Made by a program: the position numbers and the translations under genes. From the NCBI GenBank assembly GCA_937877455.1, contig CALFIU010000129.1:8829-72828 (forward strand): DNA of 64,000 nucleotides, written 5' to 3'. The notes beneath the pieces were generated by a model. That model was not told the origin of the DNA, did not search any database, and worked only from the letters and a program-made list of their open reading frames with translations. Every line of letters begins with the position of its first letter. Position 1 is the first letter of the stretch. Source of the stretch: an uncultured Bacteroidales bacterium. Lineage in GTDB: Bacteria; Bacteroidota; Bacteroidia; Bacteroidales; UBA3824. This document shows, piece by piece, positions 26,970 through 36,279 of this stretch.

Positions 26970-28850
26970 TTAGTGTTTATTGTTTTTTTCGTTAGTGTTA
27001 TCATCTTTTTTTTCGTTCTTTTTTGCACCCATTTGTGCATTGGGATCCATCAAGTTAGCATTAATTATTCGTTTTTCAACATCTGGACGCGTGATAGTGT
27101 CGTTTAGATATTTTTCTATCATCAAACCTGCTATCGGGGCGGCGTATGTTGCTCCAAAACCTCCATTTTCTACATATACTGCAATGGCAATTTTTGGATC
27201 ATCCTTGGGTGCAAATGCTTCAAATATAGAGTGATCTTTACCGTGCGGATTTTGCGCTGTACCAGTTTTTCCGCATACTTTAACACCAGGCACTCGAGCA
27301 CTACGTCCCGTACCCATCTCGCAAACTGCATACATTCCCTCTATTACTGGATCAAAATGCTCTCGTTTTATACCAGTTTCTTGCCTAACATGAAACTTTG
27401 GATCAATATCTTGTTCATCTTCTATTTTCTTTACAATATGCGGAATGTAATAATATCCACGATTGGCAATAGTGGCACAAGCATTACATATCTGAAAAGG
27501 CGTAAAACCAAGCTCTCCCTGCCCTATCGACATAGAAATGATGGTGTACGCTGTCCAATGCCCCTCACCATAATACTTATTGAAATAATTTTTGCTATAA
27601 ATTATACCTTTACTCTCTTGCGAAAGGTCGCTATCAAGTTTTTTTCCAAGTCCAAAACTTTGCACCCTACGCTGCCAATTTGAATATGCGCTATCGGTTC
27701 TTCCAAATTTTCTATCGCCAAGTATTTTTGTATAAGCGTAACAAAACCACGCATTACACGAATGTTGTATAGCGGGAATAAGATCAAGGCTACCAGCATG
27801 ATGGCAATGCAACGTATGCGCCCCCACACGGAATCCTCCGTTACATGGAAATGCCGAACCAACTGTAATAACGCCTTCTTGCAAACCAATAAGCGCATTA
27901 ATTGGTTTGAAAGTTGAACCAGGAGGATATGCAGCCATAAGTGCACGATTAAACATTGGTTTATACTTATCGCGCAAAAGTTTTGGATAATTTATAGCCA
28001 TATCGCTACCAACAAGCATATTTGGGTCGTAACCCGGAGCTGATACAAGCGCAAGTATCTCTCCTGTTGATGGTTCTATTGCCACAACACTACCAATTTT
28101 GTTTTGCATCAATTTTTCACCATAAAGTTGAAGGTCTATATCAAGCGTGGATACAATGTTTTTGCCTACAATAGCTACAGTGTCGTATTTTCCTTCTTTG
28201 TATTTACCTTGAACTCTATTTTTTACATCAACAATAAAAATCTTGAGACCTTTTTTGCCTCTAAGAAATCGTTCATAAGATTTTTCAATACCCGCCACAC
28301 CTATATAGTCGCCACTTTTATAATAAGGATCGGCTTCAATATCCTTTTTATCTACCTCTCGCACATAACCAAGCACTTGAGCAGCAGCATTGTGTTCATA
28401 ACGACGGGCTGTACGCTCTTGCACCTCAAAACCGGGAAATTTGTACATTTTTTCCAACAAATAAGCATAACGTTGCTTGGTTATTTGCTTAAAAATAACA
28501 CTTTCTTTATATTTTGCATATTTTACAGCCTTGTTAAACTCTGTACGAAATTGCTCCAACGTTATACCAAGAATGTTGCAAAGATCGGCAGTATCAAATT
28601 CTGGAACTCTATTAGGCACAACAAGCAAATCGTAAGACGATTCGTTATAAACCAACAACTTACCATTACGATCGAAAACCAAACCTCGCGCTGGATAATC
28701 AACCACTTTTCTAAACACATTACTTTCTGCCGAGAGTTTATAGCTCGAATCAATCACTTCGATGGAAAAAAATTTTATTATGTACGATACCATTATGGCA
28801 ATAAATATTGCACCGATAACGTACTTCCTATTTGACAAAACAGAACTCAC
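26970..28850 (-). CDS. mrdA: Penicillin-binding protein 2 (elongasome transpeptidase)
   Basis: 626 residues with one N-terminal membrane anchor (about 10-30), a PBP dimerisation region starting DYPARGLVFDRNG, and the transpeptidase domain with SxxK at PPGSTFKP (Ser 312, Lys 315), HSCNAW and KTGTAQ. The translation start is GTG at 28848-28850, because an in-frame TAG lies four codons upstream and no ATG occurs before residue 20. The C-terminus ends in a Lys/Asn-rich tail. The pairing mrdA-rodA is the conserved elongasome module; mreBCD are not next to it here. No gene lies in the 227-bp divergent region before the DnaJ-like gene. Confidence 0.95.
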   Translation of the reverse strand: MSSVLSNRKYVIGAIFIAIMVSYIIKFFSIEVIDSSYKLSAESNVFRKVVDYPARGLVFDRNGKLLVYNESSYDLLVVPNRVPEFDTADLCNILGITLEQFRTEFNKAVKYAKYKESVIFKQITKQRYAYLLEKMYKFPGFEVQERTARRYEHNAAAQVLGYVREVDKKDIEADPYYKSGDYIGVAGIEKSYERFLRGKKGLKIFIVDVKNRVQGKYKEGKYDTVAIVGKNIVSTLDIDLQLYGEKLMQNKIGSVVAIEPSTGEILALVSAPGYDPNMLVGSDMAINYPKLLRDKYKPMFNRALMAAYPPGSTFKPINALIGLQEGVITVGSAFPCNGGFRVGAHTLHCHHAGSLDLIPAIQHSCNAWFCYAYTKILGDRKFGRTDSAYSNWQRRVQSFGLGKKLDSDLSQESKGIIYSKNYFNKYYGEGHWTAYTIISMSIGQGELGFTPFQICNACATIANRGYYYIPHIVKKIEDEQDIDPKFHVRQETGIKREHFDPVIEGMYAVCEMGTGRSARVPGVKVCGKTGTAQNPHGKDHSIFEAFAPKDDPKIAIAVYVENGGFGATYAAPIAGLMIEKYLNDTITRPDVEKRIINANLMDPNAQMGAKKNEKKDDNTNEKNNKH

Positions 28851-29041
28851 CTTGCAAGTCTAATTTTTGATTCTTCTAACAAAAAAAACGGTTTAATTAA
28901 ATTTTTCTAAAGTCTGTTATTATTGTTTCAAACATAATAACCAATTAATTAACAATTAATTAACCTATCTTATAAAAACAAATCATAACAAAACCAAGTG
29001 CGAAATTAATAAAAAAATGTTTTTTAATGCGTAGTTTTTTT

Positions 29042-29049
29042 TAATTTTG
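29042..29049 (+). promoter_or_regulatory. Candidate -7 promoter element of the DnaJ-like gene
   Basis: TAATTTTG, an exact TAnnTTTG match, 28 nt before the ATG at 29078. No -33 TTTG at the usual spacing. Confidence 0.45.
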
Positions 29050-29077
29050 TAAAAACATTTTTCAACAATAATTTACT

Positions 29078-29968
29078 ATGCAGTTTAAAGACTACTATAA
29101 AATACTTGAAGTGGACAAAAACGCCACCGCTGAACAGATAAAAAAATCATACCGTCGATTGGCCATGACATACCATCCCGATCGCAACCCCGGCAACAAA
29201 GATGCCGAAGAAAAATTTAAAGAAATTTCCGAAGCATACAACGTTCTAAGCGATGCAGAAAAACGTAAAGAGTTTGACTCGTTTTTTGAAGGTAAAAAAC
29301 AAACCGACGACTTTTACAAGAAAAACCAAGCCAGTCAAAACACCAAAACACAATCAGACGACAGCTTTTTCTCAAACTTCACGGGAGAATACTCCGAGTT
29401 TTTCAACAACTTTTTTCAACGCATGCGCAATTCCAACCTTTTAAAAGGCGACGATTACAAAGGCAAAATATCCATAACAATGCAAGAGGCATATTCGGGA
29501 AGCACACGAATAGTTAACATTCTCGGCAGAAAACTACGCATAAAAATACAGCCCGGTGTAAACGACGACCAGATGCTTAAAATTCCCGAACAAGGATACG
29601 AAGGCGTAAGCGGAGGCAAACGAGGCGACCTATACATACGCATATCTATCCTACCCGACAGTATGTTCGTAAGGCGTGGCGACGAACTTTTTACAGAAAT
29701 TTTTGTTGACATATACACCATTTTACTCGGTGGAAATGTACAAATTAAAACACTTAAAGGCGACATTAAAATACCAATTCCACAAGGTATTACATACGGT
29801 ACTCAACTGAGAATGAAAGGATTAGGGATGCCTGTGTATGGAACAAATGGTTTGTTTGGTGATTTATACGTCAAGGTAAAATACTACGTACCAAAATCAT
29901 TAACCGACGAAGAACGCCAACTTTTAGAAAAACTACGCAGCATAAAAAACAACAAAATAAACAATTAA
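29078..29968 (+). CDS. DnaJ-family co-chaperone, CbpA-like
   Basis: 296 residues. N-terminal J domain (5-70) with the HPD motif in YHPDRNPG, which stimulates Hsp70 ATPase. It is followed by a polar linker and the two beta-barrel client-binding domains (about 120-285: GKISITMQEAYSGSTR, LRIKIQPGVNDDQMLKIPEQG, GDLYIRISILPD, GDLYVKVKYYVPKSLTDEERQLLEKL). It lacks the zinc-finger CxxCxGxG repeats of DnaJ, so it is a CbpA/type II J-protein. The outer-membrane protein gene follows after 14 bp. Confidence 0.9.
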   Translation: MQFKDYYKILEVDKNATAEQIKKSYRRLAMTYHPDRNPGNKDAEEKFKEISEAYNVLSDAEKRKEFDSFFEGKKQTDDFYKKNQASQNTKTQSDDSFFSNFTGEYSEFFNNFFQRMRNSNLLKGDDYKGKISITMQEAYSGSTRIVNILGRKLRIKIQPGVNDDQMLKIPEQGYEGVSGGKRGDLYIRISILPDSMFVRRGDELFTEIFVDIYTILLGGNVQIKTLKGDIKIPIPQGITYGTQLRMKGLGMPVYGTNGLFGDLYVKVKYYVPKSLTDEERQLLEKLRSIKNNKINN

Positions 29969-29982
29969 TTCCCAAAAAGGAA

Positions 29983-30588
29983 ATGAAAAAATTTTTAAAA
30001 ACAATTATAACATGCCTTGCGTTATTACTAATGTCAAACACCGCCTCGGCTCAATTTGAGGAATTTGAAAACAATCCCGATACCACCCAAAACCACAAAA
30101 AACAAAAAGAAGGCCAACTAATCGATAGAATGGTATTTGGCGGAAGTTTTGGACTTGGCTTTGACTCCTATACATTTTATGGCGAAGTGTTACCCCAAGT
30201 AGGATACGTTTTCAACCCATACCTACAAGCCGGAGTTGTAGCAACCTACATGTACACTGGCTACGAAGACTATTACGCCAACACCATATCACAATCGGTA
30301 TTTGGCGGCGGATTATATACCGATGTAATCCCATTTCAATTTCTTGTATTACATTTAGAAGCACAAGCCGTCAACTTCAAAGAAATATTTAAAACCAATA
30401 CACCATACAACCCCGATGCCGACCGTATTTGGGACGTTCCAATATTGGCAGGGGCAGGATACAGAATGGCATTTGGCGAAAAAAGCAGCGTCAACTACAT
30501 GCTCTTATTCAACATAAACAACACCAAACCTCTACAAAACAATGTTTACCCAGGCGGAGTGTTGATAAGAATTACATTTTTGTTTTAA
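29983..30588 (+). CDS. Small outer-membrane beta-barrel-like protein
   Basis: 201 residues; signal peptide ends at ASA-Q. The mature protein has a short polar stretch and then alternating glycine- and aromatic-rich strands (MVFGGSFGLGFDSYTFYGEVLPQVGYVF, AGYRMAFGEKSSVNYMLLFNI) and ends in a C-terminal ITFLF, typical of an outer-membrane barrel's last strand. It resembles small outer-membrane proteins of Bacteroidota with no assigned role. Probably co-transcribed with the J-protein. Confidence 0.65.
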   Translation: MKKFLKTIITCLALLLMSNTASAQFEEFENNPDTTQNHKKQKEGQLIDRMVFGGSFGLGFDSYTFYGEVLPQVGYVFNPYLQAGVVATYMYTGYEDYYANTISQSVFGGGLYTDVIPFQFLVLHLEAQAVNFKEIFKTNTPYNPDADRIWDVPILAGAGYRMAFGEKSSVNYMLLFNINNTKPLQNNVYPGGVLIRITFLF

Positions 30589-30909
30589 TGGTTTATATTA
30601 GTCGAATAAATTTTACAGAATATTTTTTAAGTTTAAATTACATGCAATTTTTATGGCACAAACCATAAGAAAAAAACACCAATTAATAGAAAAAATAAAA
30701 CAACTTGTAATTAAAAAAAAATAGAAAAATAATATAAACAATTGATTTTCAATATTATAACAAAACTTTCAATTTTAAAACGTTAAAATAAAGAAAAAAA
30801 GCCTATTTGCAGAAAAAACGCCGAAAAGTGTTGATTTTACATTTTTTTTACAAAATCACACTATATTTTTGTAAAAAATTAAAAGGTTAACTAAAAAAAA
30901 ACACACACC
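30589..30909. other. Intergenic region, AT-rich
   Basis: No gene, terminator or convincing RNA structure seen, apart from a promoter element for the next operon near its right end. Confidence 0.5.
30864..30871 (+). promoter_or_regulatory. Candidate promoter of the DUF4353-VTC-DUF4956 operon, -7 element
   Basis: TATTTTTG matches TAnnTTTG, 38 nt before the ATG at 30910. This is the only such element before six closely spaced genes. Confidence 0.45.
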
Positions 30910-32820
30910 ATGAAAAAAATTTTAATAATAGCAGCCGCATTTGGCATTTTTTCGGCGGTAATGTCAACTGGTTGCAAAGAAATTTGGAAAAACGACGACT
31001 ATTACCAAACATCATCAAGTTCTTCTACAGACAAAACAAGCTATGCAACCACTGTAGATACATCAATAGTAAACGAAGAAGAATCTGACTACCAATTTAA
31101 TACCTCCACCGCCAACAAAATAATTGGAAAAACAACATCTGTTGCAGTGGAAGGCACAGGCGCAACAGCCGACGGCACAACAGCAACAATCACAGCCAGC
31201 GGCGATTACATCGTAACGGGCGACCTTTCTGATGGAAAAATTGTTGTAGATGTGGTTGAAGGCGACGAAGGTACTGTAAAATTAATACTCCAAGATGCAG
31301 ATTTTAGTTGTTCAAGCGGACCTGCGCTACACATACTCACCGCTGAAAAAGTTTCAATTCTCATTAGCGACGACACTGAAAACGCTTTTTCGTCCACATA
31401 TAGTGGCACAGATTCTACCGCAACTATACATTCTAAACAAGATTTGTATATCTCGGCTGGCGACCAAGCAACTGGCAAATTAACAATAACAGCCTCAAAA
31501 TATGCTGCAATAAAATCTACCGATGGCTTAATTATCAACAATGGAACAATAACCGCTACTGCTGGTGGCAACGGAATTCAAGCCAAAGATTATCTTATAA
31601 TCCGCGATGGTGTAATAACAAGCAATGCACAAAAACACGGCATAAAAACCACTTCAGACAAAACCGACAAAGGTTTCGTACTAATAAAAAGTGGTACTTT
31701 TAACATAACAGCACAAAATGATGGCATCCATAGTACAGGTACAACACAGATAGATAATGGCGTATTTTCGATAACGGCAGTTGACGATGGTATAACATCA
31801 GAATCGCACGTTACCATTAACAACGGCACATTTAATTCAATAACTTCAGCCGACAAGGGTATCAATGCCGCTGGAACAATTAACATAAAAGACGGAAATT
31901 ACACCATTCTCAAATCTGACAAATGTATTGCAGCCGATGGCGATATAACAATCGACGGAGGAACATTTACTCTCTCTCCAACATATACAAAAAGTGGAGA
32001 ATCTGGCAATGGACACGGTATTACCACAAAGAAAAACGATAAAACCAGTCTAAGAACAGGCAACGTAACAATCAATGGCGGATATATTGACATTACAGGC
32101 TGTTACGAAGGAATACAAGGTGTTGTTATAACAATCAACGATGGCACAATAAAAGTAAACTCTACCGATGATGCTTTCAACGCATCGGACGGAAATGAGC
32201 AAATGGGCGGTGGTGGTCCAATGTTTAGAAACACTTCTTCAAGTTCGTCATCAAACATATCTCTCGTTATCAACGGTGGTAATATATACGTACAAGCAAC
32301 TGGCGACGGACTTGACTCCAACGGCTCAATGTACATCAACGGTGGCGTAGTACTCGTATCTCAAAATTCATCAAGCAACGAACCCCTTGATGCTGGCGAC
32401 AACTACGAACCTCAAATTACAGGTGGCATTGTTATGGCTGTTGGTTCTCAAGGAATGGCATCTGCCCCAAGCGCAACACAAACAGCAGTATTTACTTCGT
32501 TGAGCGGTTCTGCCAACACATTCCTCGCTGTAAACGATGCCGACGGAAATAACATAATGGCATGGAAAGTTCCGCAAGCATACCAAGTGGCTACCATTTC
32601 ATCGCCAAAACTTGGTTCGGCTAAATATAGTTTTATAACCAACGCCACAGTAAGCGGTAGTGAATATGTTGAAGGATTTAACTTCTACTACCCTGCCACT
32701 TCTGCCACTGGTTCAAGTTCAACCTCAATAACACTAACATCAGGCAAATGTACATCAAATAGTACAGGTGGTTTTGGCGGAGGTGGAAATGCTCCTGGCA
32801 ATCATAAATTAAGTTGGTAA
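30910..32820 (+). CDS. Carbohydrate-binding DUF4353 surface lipoprotein
   Basis: 636 residues. Lipoprotein-type signal with Cys 22 in STGC, then a Ser/Thr-rich linker (25-65). The rest is a repetitive parallel-beta domain of the carbohydrate-binding DUF4353 family: recurring units of the form hINxGTFxIxAxxDGIxS (for example LIINNGTITATAGGNGIQ, VLIKSGTFNITAQNDGIH, VTINNGTFNSITSADKGI), consistent with a right-handed beta-helix. The C-terminus is rich in Gly and Ser. It is probably displayed on the outer membrane. In Bacteroidota and Firmicutes this family is found next to VTC and DUF4956 genes, as here. Its ligand is unknown. Confidence 0.82.
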   Translation: MKKILIIAAAFGIFSAVMSTGCKEIWKNDDYYQTSSSSSTDKTSYATTVDTSIVNEEESDYQFNTSTANKIIGKTTSVAVEGTGATADGTTATITASGDYIVTGDLSDGKIVVDVVEGDEGTVKLILQDADFSCSSGPALHILTAEKVSILISDDTENAFSSTYSGTDSTATIHSKQDLYISAGDQATGKLTITASKYAAIKSTDGLIINNGTITATAGGNGIQAKDYLIIRDGVITSNAQKHGIKTTSDKTDKGFVLIKSGTFNITAQNDGIHSTGTTQIDNGVFSITAVDDGITSESHVTINNGTFNSITSADKGINAAGTINIKDGNYTILKSDKCIAADGDITIDGGTFTLSPTYTKSGESGNGHGITTKKNDKTSLRTGNVTINGGYIDITGCYEGIQGVVITINDGTIKVNSTDDAFNASDGNEQMGGGGPMFRNTSSSSSSNISLVINGGNIYVQATGDGLDSNGSMYINGGVVLVSQNSSSNEPLDAGDNYEPQITGGIVMAVGSQGMASAPSATQTAVFTSLSGSANTFLAVNDADGNNIMAWKVPQAYQVATISSPKLGSAKYSFITNATVSGSEYVEGFNFYYPATSATGSSSTSITLTSGKCTSNSTGGFGGGGNAPGNHKLSW

Positions 32821-32844
32821 AACAAAAAACTAAACTGCATAATT

Positions 32845-33603
32845 ATGAATTTGCAAGTTTTGGAAAATTTTGAACCAATTGGCCTCGACAACATAGGCAA
32901 AGCCAATTTTATGAATCGAGTTGATAGCAAATTTCCTCTATCAAGCGAGGTATTATTCACGAAGGTATTACCCAAAATAGCCAACGATTATTACGTTTTG
33001 CAAATCAACGGTCTTGAATATATGGCATACGAAACAGTTTATTTTGACACACCAGACAACCGTTTTTTTACCGACCATCAAAATGGAAAACTCGACCGTT
33101 ACAAAGTAAGAAAACGTAGTTACCTCGACACCAACAATTCGTTTTTGGAAGTAAAGCACAAAAACAATAAAGGCAAAACTAAGAAAAAACGTATAGAAGT
33201 ATTTACACCGCTATCAGAAATAACACCAGAAGAATACGAGTTTTTGGCAAAACAACAGCCATTTAACCCACAAGACCTAAAAAAAGTTATAACAAATAGG
33301 TTTCACAGGATAACACTCGTTAAAAAAGACATGGGCGAACGATGCACAATAGACAACGAACTTACATTCATTGACGAAAACGCAAGCAGAGTGGAAAACG
33401 GTTTTTCTATTGTTGAACTTAAACACGAAGCCCACGCCCCAGCATCTCCACTACGAATGGCATTAGCCGAAGCTGGAGTAAAACAACAAGGTTTCAGCAA
33501 ATATTGTATGGGACGAGTGCTTAATAAACAGCATGGTCTTAAAGCAAACATCTTTAAAATGAAACTCAGACTTGTACAAAAAAACGCAAAAGTATCCTTA
33601 TAA
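32845..33603 (+). CDS. VTC-domain polyphosphate-polymerase-like protein
   Basis: 252 residues of the VTC/triphosphate-tunnel fold: an N-terminal NFMNRVDSKFPL, YETVYFDTPDNRFFTDHQNGKLDRYKVRKRSYL, a basic FLEVKHKNNKGKTKKKR strand, NRFHRITLVKKDMGERCTIDNELTF and a C-terminal IVELKHEA...FSKYCMG. Alternating Lys/Arg and Glu residues on these strands line the tunnel that, in yeast Vtc4, makes polyphosphate from ATP. Bacterial members are annotated as polyphosphate polymerase domains but most are untested. It lies 24 bp after the DUF4353 gene and 38 bp before the DUF4956 membrane gene. Confidence 0.87.
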   Translation: MNLQVLENFEPIGLDNIGKANFMNRVDSKFPLSSEVLFTKVLPKIANDYYVLQINGLEYMAYETVYFDTPDNRFFTDHQNGKLDRYKVRKRSYLDTNNSFLEVKHKNNKGKTKKKRIEVFTPLSEITPEEYEFLAKQQPFNPQDLKKVITNRFHRITLVKKDMGERCTIDNELTFIDENASRVENGFSIVELKHEAHAPASPLRMALAEAGVKQQGFSKYCMGRVLNKQHGLKANIFKMKLRLVQKNAKVSL

Positions 33604-33641
33604 AAAATTTAGTATTAACCCAGAATAAAAAAAATAAAAAA

Positions 33642-34319
33642 ATGATATTAGACGCATCACTTATAGAATGGCTCGAAAATTTTAAGATTTTCAACATGTC
33701 GCTTATAGACTTTCGCGACTTCGGAAAATTAATTTTTAGATTTGCATTCAACACAGTAGTAATATTGCTACTGATAAAACACCTATACGCCAAAGAATCT
33801 GGACGCAAAGAATTTTGCTTTGCATTTCTTGCTCTTGGAACAACAATCTTTTTGCTCTGTTTCTTGCTCGAAAGCGTAAAAATGGAACTTGGTTTTGCTC
33901 TCGGACTATTTGCAGTGTTTGGCATAATACGCTACAGAACCGATGCCATTCCAATCCGCGAAATGACTTATCTTTTCGTAGTAATAGGCATAGCAGTACT
34001 CAATGCATTAGCCAATAAAAAAATCAGTTTTTTGGAACTTTTTGTAACAAACCTTGCAATACTCGTTGTACTCTACTATCTTGAAAAATACTTCATAAGA
34101 AAAGAAGCTTCTCTTGATGTAATATACGAAAAAATTGAAAATGTAAACCTTGCCGACAAAGAAATATTAAAAGCCGACCTTGAAAAACGTGTAGGAATCC
34201 CTCTAAAAAGATACTCTATATCAAAAATAGACTACTTAAAAGACGTAGCATACATAAAAATATTCTTTTCTCCAGAATATTCTCCAAACAACGAACACAA
34301 AATAACAATAGAACACTAA
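33642..34319 (+). CDS. DUF4956 membrane protein
   Basis: 225 residues. Four hydrophobic segments lie at about 32-48, 58-75, 82-98 plus 110-125, and 130-150, containing the signature GLFAVFGIIRYRTDAIPIREMTYLFVVIGIAVLNAL of DUF4956. The C-terminal about 70 residues are cytoplasmic and soluble (EKRVGIPLKRYSISKIDYLKDVAYIKIFF). DUF4956 genes almost always accompany VTC-domain genes, which suggests that the pair works together at the membrane, perhaps in polyphosphate export or synthesis. That role is inference. Confidence 0.87.
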   Translation: MILDASLIEWLENFKIFNMSLIDFRDFGKLIFRFAFNTVVILLLIKHLYAKESGRKEFCFAFLALGTTIFLLCFLLESVKMELGFALGLFAVFGIIRYRTDAIPIREMTYLFVVIGIAVLNALANKKISFLELFVTNLAILVVLYYLEKYFIRKEASLDVIYEKIENVNLADKEILKADLEKRVGIPLKRYSISKIDYLKDVAYIKIFFSPEYSPNNEHKITIEH

Positions 34320-34338
34320 TTAACAAATAAGAAAAAAA

Positions 34339-35016
34339 ATGAAAAAACTAATTATACTAATGTCCGTTATGGCGTTTTGCCTAAATGGATATTCACAAAG
34401 CGAAAGCCGCAAATACATACATCTCGGCGCAAGCGTAACAAAAAGTTTTCTTGACAAAAAACTTGAAGCTGGATTAGAAACAGAAGGTCGTTTTCGCACT
34501 GGAGAAGACCAAAAACAATGGCTTATAACCCCAAAAATAAGTTACGAGCCAATAAAATACTTCTCTGTTGGATTGCAATATAGGTTTAACCTCGAACACG
34601 ATGGTAGCGAAGATCCTCAAAACGAATGGGTAAATAGGCTTTCTGCCGACTTAAAAGGCAAACTACCTGCTGGCAATTTTAAATTTGAATTTCGTTTTAG
34701 ATATTGCAACTATAACGAAGACTTTGAAAAAGGAAGTGTCAACTACGGACGCAAAGAATATTTACGCTATCGTTTTGAAGTAGATTATAAAATAAAACCA
34801 ATTAAACTTACACCGTACATAAGTTATGAATGGTTTCAAAACCTTGCGCTCAAAGATGTTGACCGCGATAGATGGACGTTTGGTTTAAAACAAAAACTAA
34901 ACAAGCACAACAAAATCGGGTTTGAATACATGTTTCAAGAAAACTTCAACAACCCAAACAAAATAAAAGACATCTACAAACATATTTTCGCATTTTCATA
35001 TAGTTATAATTTCTAA
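34339..35016 (+). CDS. DUF2490 outer-membrane protein
   Basis: 225 residues; signal peptide ends at NGYSQ. The mature protein is a run of amphipathic strands (ITPKISYEPIKYFSVGLQYRFNLE, FKFEFRFRYCNYNEDF, YRFEVDYKIKPIKLTPYISYEWF, HIFAFSYSYNF) ending in an aromatic residue, as in outer-membrane barrels of DUF2490. It occurs within the DUF4353-VTC-DUF4956 operon, 19 bp after the DUF4956 gene and 6 bp before the sensor kinase, so it may complete an envelope-spanning set. Confidence 0.8.
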   Translation: MKKLIILMSVMAFCLNGYSQSESRKYIHLGASVTKSFLDKKLEAGLETEGRFRTGEDQKQWLITPKISYEPIKYFSVGLQYRFNLEHDGSEDPQNEWVNRLSADLKGKLPAGNFKFEFRFRYCNYNEDFEKGSVNYGRKEYLRYRFEVDYKIKPIKLTPYISYEWFQNLALKDVDRDRWTFGLKQKLNKHNKIGFEYMFQENFNNPNKIKDIYKHIFAFSYSYNF

Positions 35017-35022
35017 AACTCA

Positions 35023-36279
35023 ATGGACGTTACAAGCAAAAACGGTAAACCAACGGGGGTTTCTATCCAAATATCAGAAACCCTATTGGTTTCCATTATT
35101 TGGATAGTGGTATTTATAATGCCAGTGTTTACATCCAACACAGAGCAGATAACATTAGACGAACTATTACGCACATGGAAAATGCTATGGCCGTTTTTTG
35201 CTATATTCATAGTCAACCACTTCATTTTTTTGCCCAAACTGCTATTTCACGGTAAAGTAAAAGCATATTTAGCAGCCATACTGCTAACAATAATACTTTT
35301 TGGCTCATGGCAACTATTACATTCGCCAGCTTTTCCATCACCCGAAAGCACCCTTGTGGTCGCCGATTGGAAATCGCTACTCGATGGCTCTCCACCTAAC
35401 CACAAAGACATACACGACGAAATACACAAAGATATGGCATGCCCCCCACAAGCAATCATGGGCGACACAATACCATTTCCACTCAACGAAAAATTGGAAC
35501 AATACAACCACAAACCAGACTTTGCAAATGATAAAATGCATCCAAATTGGCATCGTCGTCCTAAAAAAATAATAATGGTGCTGTCAATGGTGCTATCGGC
35601 TACATTGCTTGCTGGATTTGACACTGGTTTAAGGCTTGCCTTTAGAATGAGCAAAGTACAATATCAAAATGCACTATTAGAAAAACAAATAAGCGAAAAA
35701 CAACTCAATTCGCTAAAAAATCAGGTAAGTCCGCATTTTTTTATGAATACGCTCAACAACATACATGCACTGGTGGATATAGACAGCGAAATGGCACAAG
35801 ATGCAATAATAAGACTCTCAAAACTAATGCGTTACCTACTTTACGAATGTAATAGTAGTAGCACCGTTCCATTAGCCAAAGAGTTTGAATTTATATCCAG
35901 TTATATAGAACTAATGAAAATGAGATTTTCGGATAAAGTAAAAATTTCTTATATTTATCCCGAAAATCCGCCAGAAAAAAACATAGCACCACTTATGTTT
36001 ATTTCGCTGATTGAAAACGCGTTTAAACATGGGATAAGTTACACAACACAGTCGTTTGTAAACATAAAATTTACCATAGAAAGCGACAATTTGCTATTTT
36101 CGTGTATCAATAGTGTTGCCCCAAACGACAACAAACAAGGTGTAACAACAAAAAAACAAGGCGGAATAGGTATCGCTAACACCCGAAAACAACTTGATCT
36201 TATTTATGGTAATAGTTACGGGTTTAAAATTGATGCCGACAACAAAATTTTTAGTGTATTTTTAACATTACCATTATGA
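35023..36279 (+). CDS. LytS-type membrane sensor histidine kinase
   Basis: 418 residues. Four transmembrane helices (about 21-38, 52-72, 80-98 and 182-200), with an extracytoplasmic, His/Pro-rich loop of about 80 residues (100-180) between the last two. Then the His_kinase dimerisation box QVSPHFFMNTLNNIHALVD with the phosphoacceptor His 238, and a HATPase domain with LIENAFKHGI and GGIGIANTRKQL. It partners the LytTR regulator that overlaps its 3' end by 4 bp. The long His-rich loop (HKDIHDEIHKDM, HPNWHRR) may sense a metal or an envelope signal. It lies in the VTC operon, so that operon and its regulator are co-expressed. Confidence 0.9.
   Translation: MDVTSKNGKPTGVSIQISETLLVSIIWIVVFIMPVFTSNTEQITLDELLRTWKMLWPFFAIFIVNHFIFLPKLLFHGKVKAYLAAILLTIILFGSWQLLHSPAFPSPESTLVVADWKSLLDGSPPNHKDIHDEIHKDMACPPQAIMGDTIPFPLNEKLEQYNHKPDFANDKMHPNWHRRPKKIIMVLSMVLSATLLAGFDTGLRLAFRMSKVQYQNALLEKQISEKQLNSLKNQVSPHFFMNTLNNIHALVDIDSEMAQDAIIRLSKLMRYLLYECNSSSTVPLAKEFEFISSYIELMKMRFSDKVKISYIYPENPPEKNIAPLMFISLIENAFKHGISYTTQSFVNIKFTIESDNLLFSCINSVAPNDNKQGVTTKKQGGIGIANTRKQLDLIYGNSYGFKIDADNKIFSVFLTLPL

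Noticed and set aside
28104..28835. 243-codon plus-strand reading frame antisense to mrdA
   Set aside because: The PBP2 dimerisation domain is unambiguous on the minus strand; the antisense peptide looks like random hydrophobic sequence.
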